Below, in pieces: positions 63,433-64,000 of a DNA stretch of 64,000 nucleotides. Made by a program: the position numbers and the translations under genes. The stretch comes from Actibacterium sp. XHP0104. Its GTDB lineage: Bacteria > Pseudomonadota > Alphaproteobacteria > Rhodobacterales > Rhodobacteraceae. The stretch is taken from the NCBI RefSeq assembly GCF_025751515.1, contig NZ_JAOWLE010000005.1:1-64000 (forward strand). Direction: 5' to 3'. The notes under the pieces were generated by a model that had not been told where the DNA came from, did not search any database, and saw only the letters and a list, made by a program, of their open reading frames with translations. How positions within the stretch are numbered: the first letter of the stretch is position 1; each line of letters starts with the position of its first letter.

Positions 63433-63974
63433 GCGCGCGACAGCACGTAGGCCGGGCGCGCCTTGGCCAGCGCCGCCGTCAGCATGCCAGCGATCGCGGC
63501 TTTCAACACGTCACCCGGAATGAAGGCCGTGACCAGCATCGCGGCCTCGGACAGAGATTTGTCCAGCGTGACCGACATGCCCACGATGCCAAAGGCATAC
63601 ATTACAATAATACCACCGATGACCGAGGCGATACCCGCCGCGAGAGCCAGCGGCGCGCCGCGCCATTTCTCGGTGATCAGGCCAGTGACAAAGGCCGCGA
63701 CCGGGAAACCGATCAGAAAGCCTGCGGTGGGCGAGGCGAACAGGCCCAGGCCACCACGGCCACCAGCCAAGAGCGGCAGGCCGAGCGCCACCAGCAGCAG
63801 GAACAACAGCACCGCCAGCGCGCCACGGCGCGCGCCCAGAACGGTGCCACATAGCATGACACCCAGGCTTTGCGCTGTGATCGGCACGCCAAAGGCCAGC
63901 GTGATTTTAGGGATCAGCCCCAGCGCCGCGATCAACGCGGCGTAAAGGGCGATATGAGCGACATTCTTTTCCAT
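63429..63974 (-). CDS. bioY: Biotin transporter substrate-binding subunit BioY
   Basis: 181 residues from ATG 63974. Six hydrophobic segments; the BioY loop ITAQSLGVMLCGTVLGARRGALAV and GGRGGLGLF-SPTAGFLIGFP are typical. The S component of the ECF biotin importer; BioM and BioN are not seen here but solitary BioY can function. The promoter lies at the window edge; no BioR-like site is seen in the 26 nt available. Confidence 0.95.
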   Translation of the reverse strand: MEKNVAHIALYAALIAALGLIPKITLAFGVPITAQSLGVMLCGTVLGARRGALAVLLFLLLVALGLPLLAGGRGGLGLFASPTAGFLIGFPVAAFVTGLITEKWRGAPLALAAGIASVIGGIIVMYAFGIVGMSVTLDKSLSEAAMLVTAFIPGDVLKAAIAGMLTAALAKARPAYVLSRA

Positions 63975-64000
63975 GTCAGGACTCCATAACATTTTGCAGA

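Overview
The window is a GC-rich alphaproteobacterial chromosome segment, almost certainly Rhodobacterales (Rhodobacteraceae, Roseobacter-like). The pointers are a SAM/SAH riboswitch in front of metK (a class known essentially only from Rhodobacterales), the divergent irr / fabA-fabB-fabI block, gene-transfer-agent head-spike genes of the Rcc01079/Rcc01080 type, a VPLPA-CTERM protein and a Roseobacter-style intergenic palindrome. Genus cannot be fixed from the sequence alone.

Layout. (1) 1-6.3 kb: a visibly less GC-rich accessory island ending at the 3' end of a tRNA-Ser(GCU) gene. It holds the end of an IS3-family element that cuts a small lipoprotein gene, a small XRE regulator directly abutting a 1276-residue SIR2-domain protein (probable anti-phage NAD-depleting effector), and a convergent NucS-like PD-(D/E)XK nuclease with a C-terminal zinc-ribbon-like tail. 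This is the best candidate for an uncharacterised defence system. (2) 6.5-16.1 kb: ychF, a PhzF-like gene, trpA, a VTT-like membrane protein, an L-lactate dehydrogenase-like gene, a GNAT gene, rplY-pth, DUF2237, then a membrane-anchored LuxR-type regulator followed by two exported proteins with extreme Asp-rich tails. (3) 16.3-23.2 kb, minus strand: the core run aroA-cmk-rpsA-ihfB-lapA-trpF-trpB, with a good rpsA promoter and leader hairpin. (4) 23.3-34.0 kb: a MarR regulator with a divergent membrane protein across a perfect palindrome; metK-queF-trmB behind the SAM/SAH riboswitch; phoH, ybeY, corC-like and lnt envelope/RNA genes interrupted by a VPLPA-CTERM gene; two small envelope genes sharing one motif; miaB. 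(5) 34-40 kb: a glycosyltransferase-like gene, a DUF2238 membrane protein, irr, fabA-fabB-fabI, a conserved membrane protein and an FKBP. (6) 40-47 kb: catabolic genes (haloacid dehalogenase, hydrolases, threonine dehydratase, pobA-pcaD, Zn-alcohol dehydrogenase, TetR regulator); two of these genes have no ATG/GTG/TTG at the expected start. (7) 47-53.9 kb: tRNA-Arg(UCU), an rRNA methyltransferase, and a four-gene branched acyl-CoA degradation operon divergent from an AraC regulator. (8) 53.9-61.1 kb: GTA head-spike genes ghsA-ghsB beside nucleotide-sugar genes (phosphomannomutase, UDP-glucose dehydrogenase, epimerase, GDP-mannose pyrophosphorylase). (9) 61.1-64 kb: an AMP-dependent acyl ligase and a thiolase meeting the biotin transporter gene bioY tail to tail.

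Functionally most of the window is housekeeping (amino-acid, lipid, translation and tRNA-modification genes). The accessory interest lies in the defence island, the Asp-rich cluster, the spike/polysaccharide neighbourhood and the bioY/ligase/thiolase trio. Base composition was judged by eye and not counted; no database search was run.
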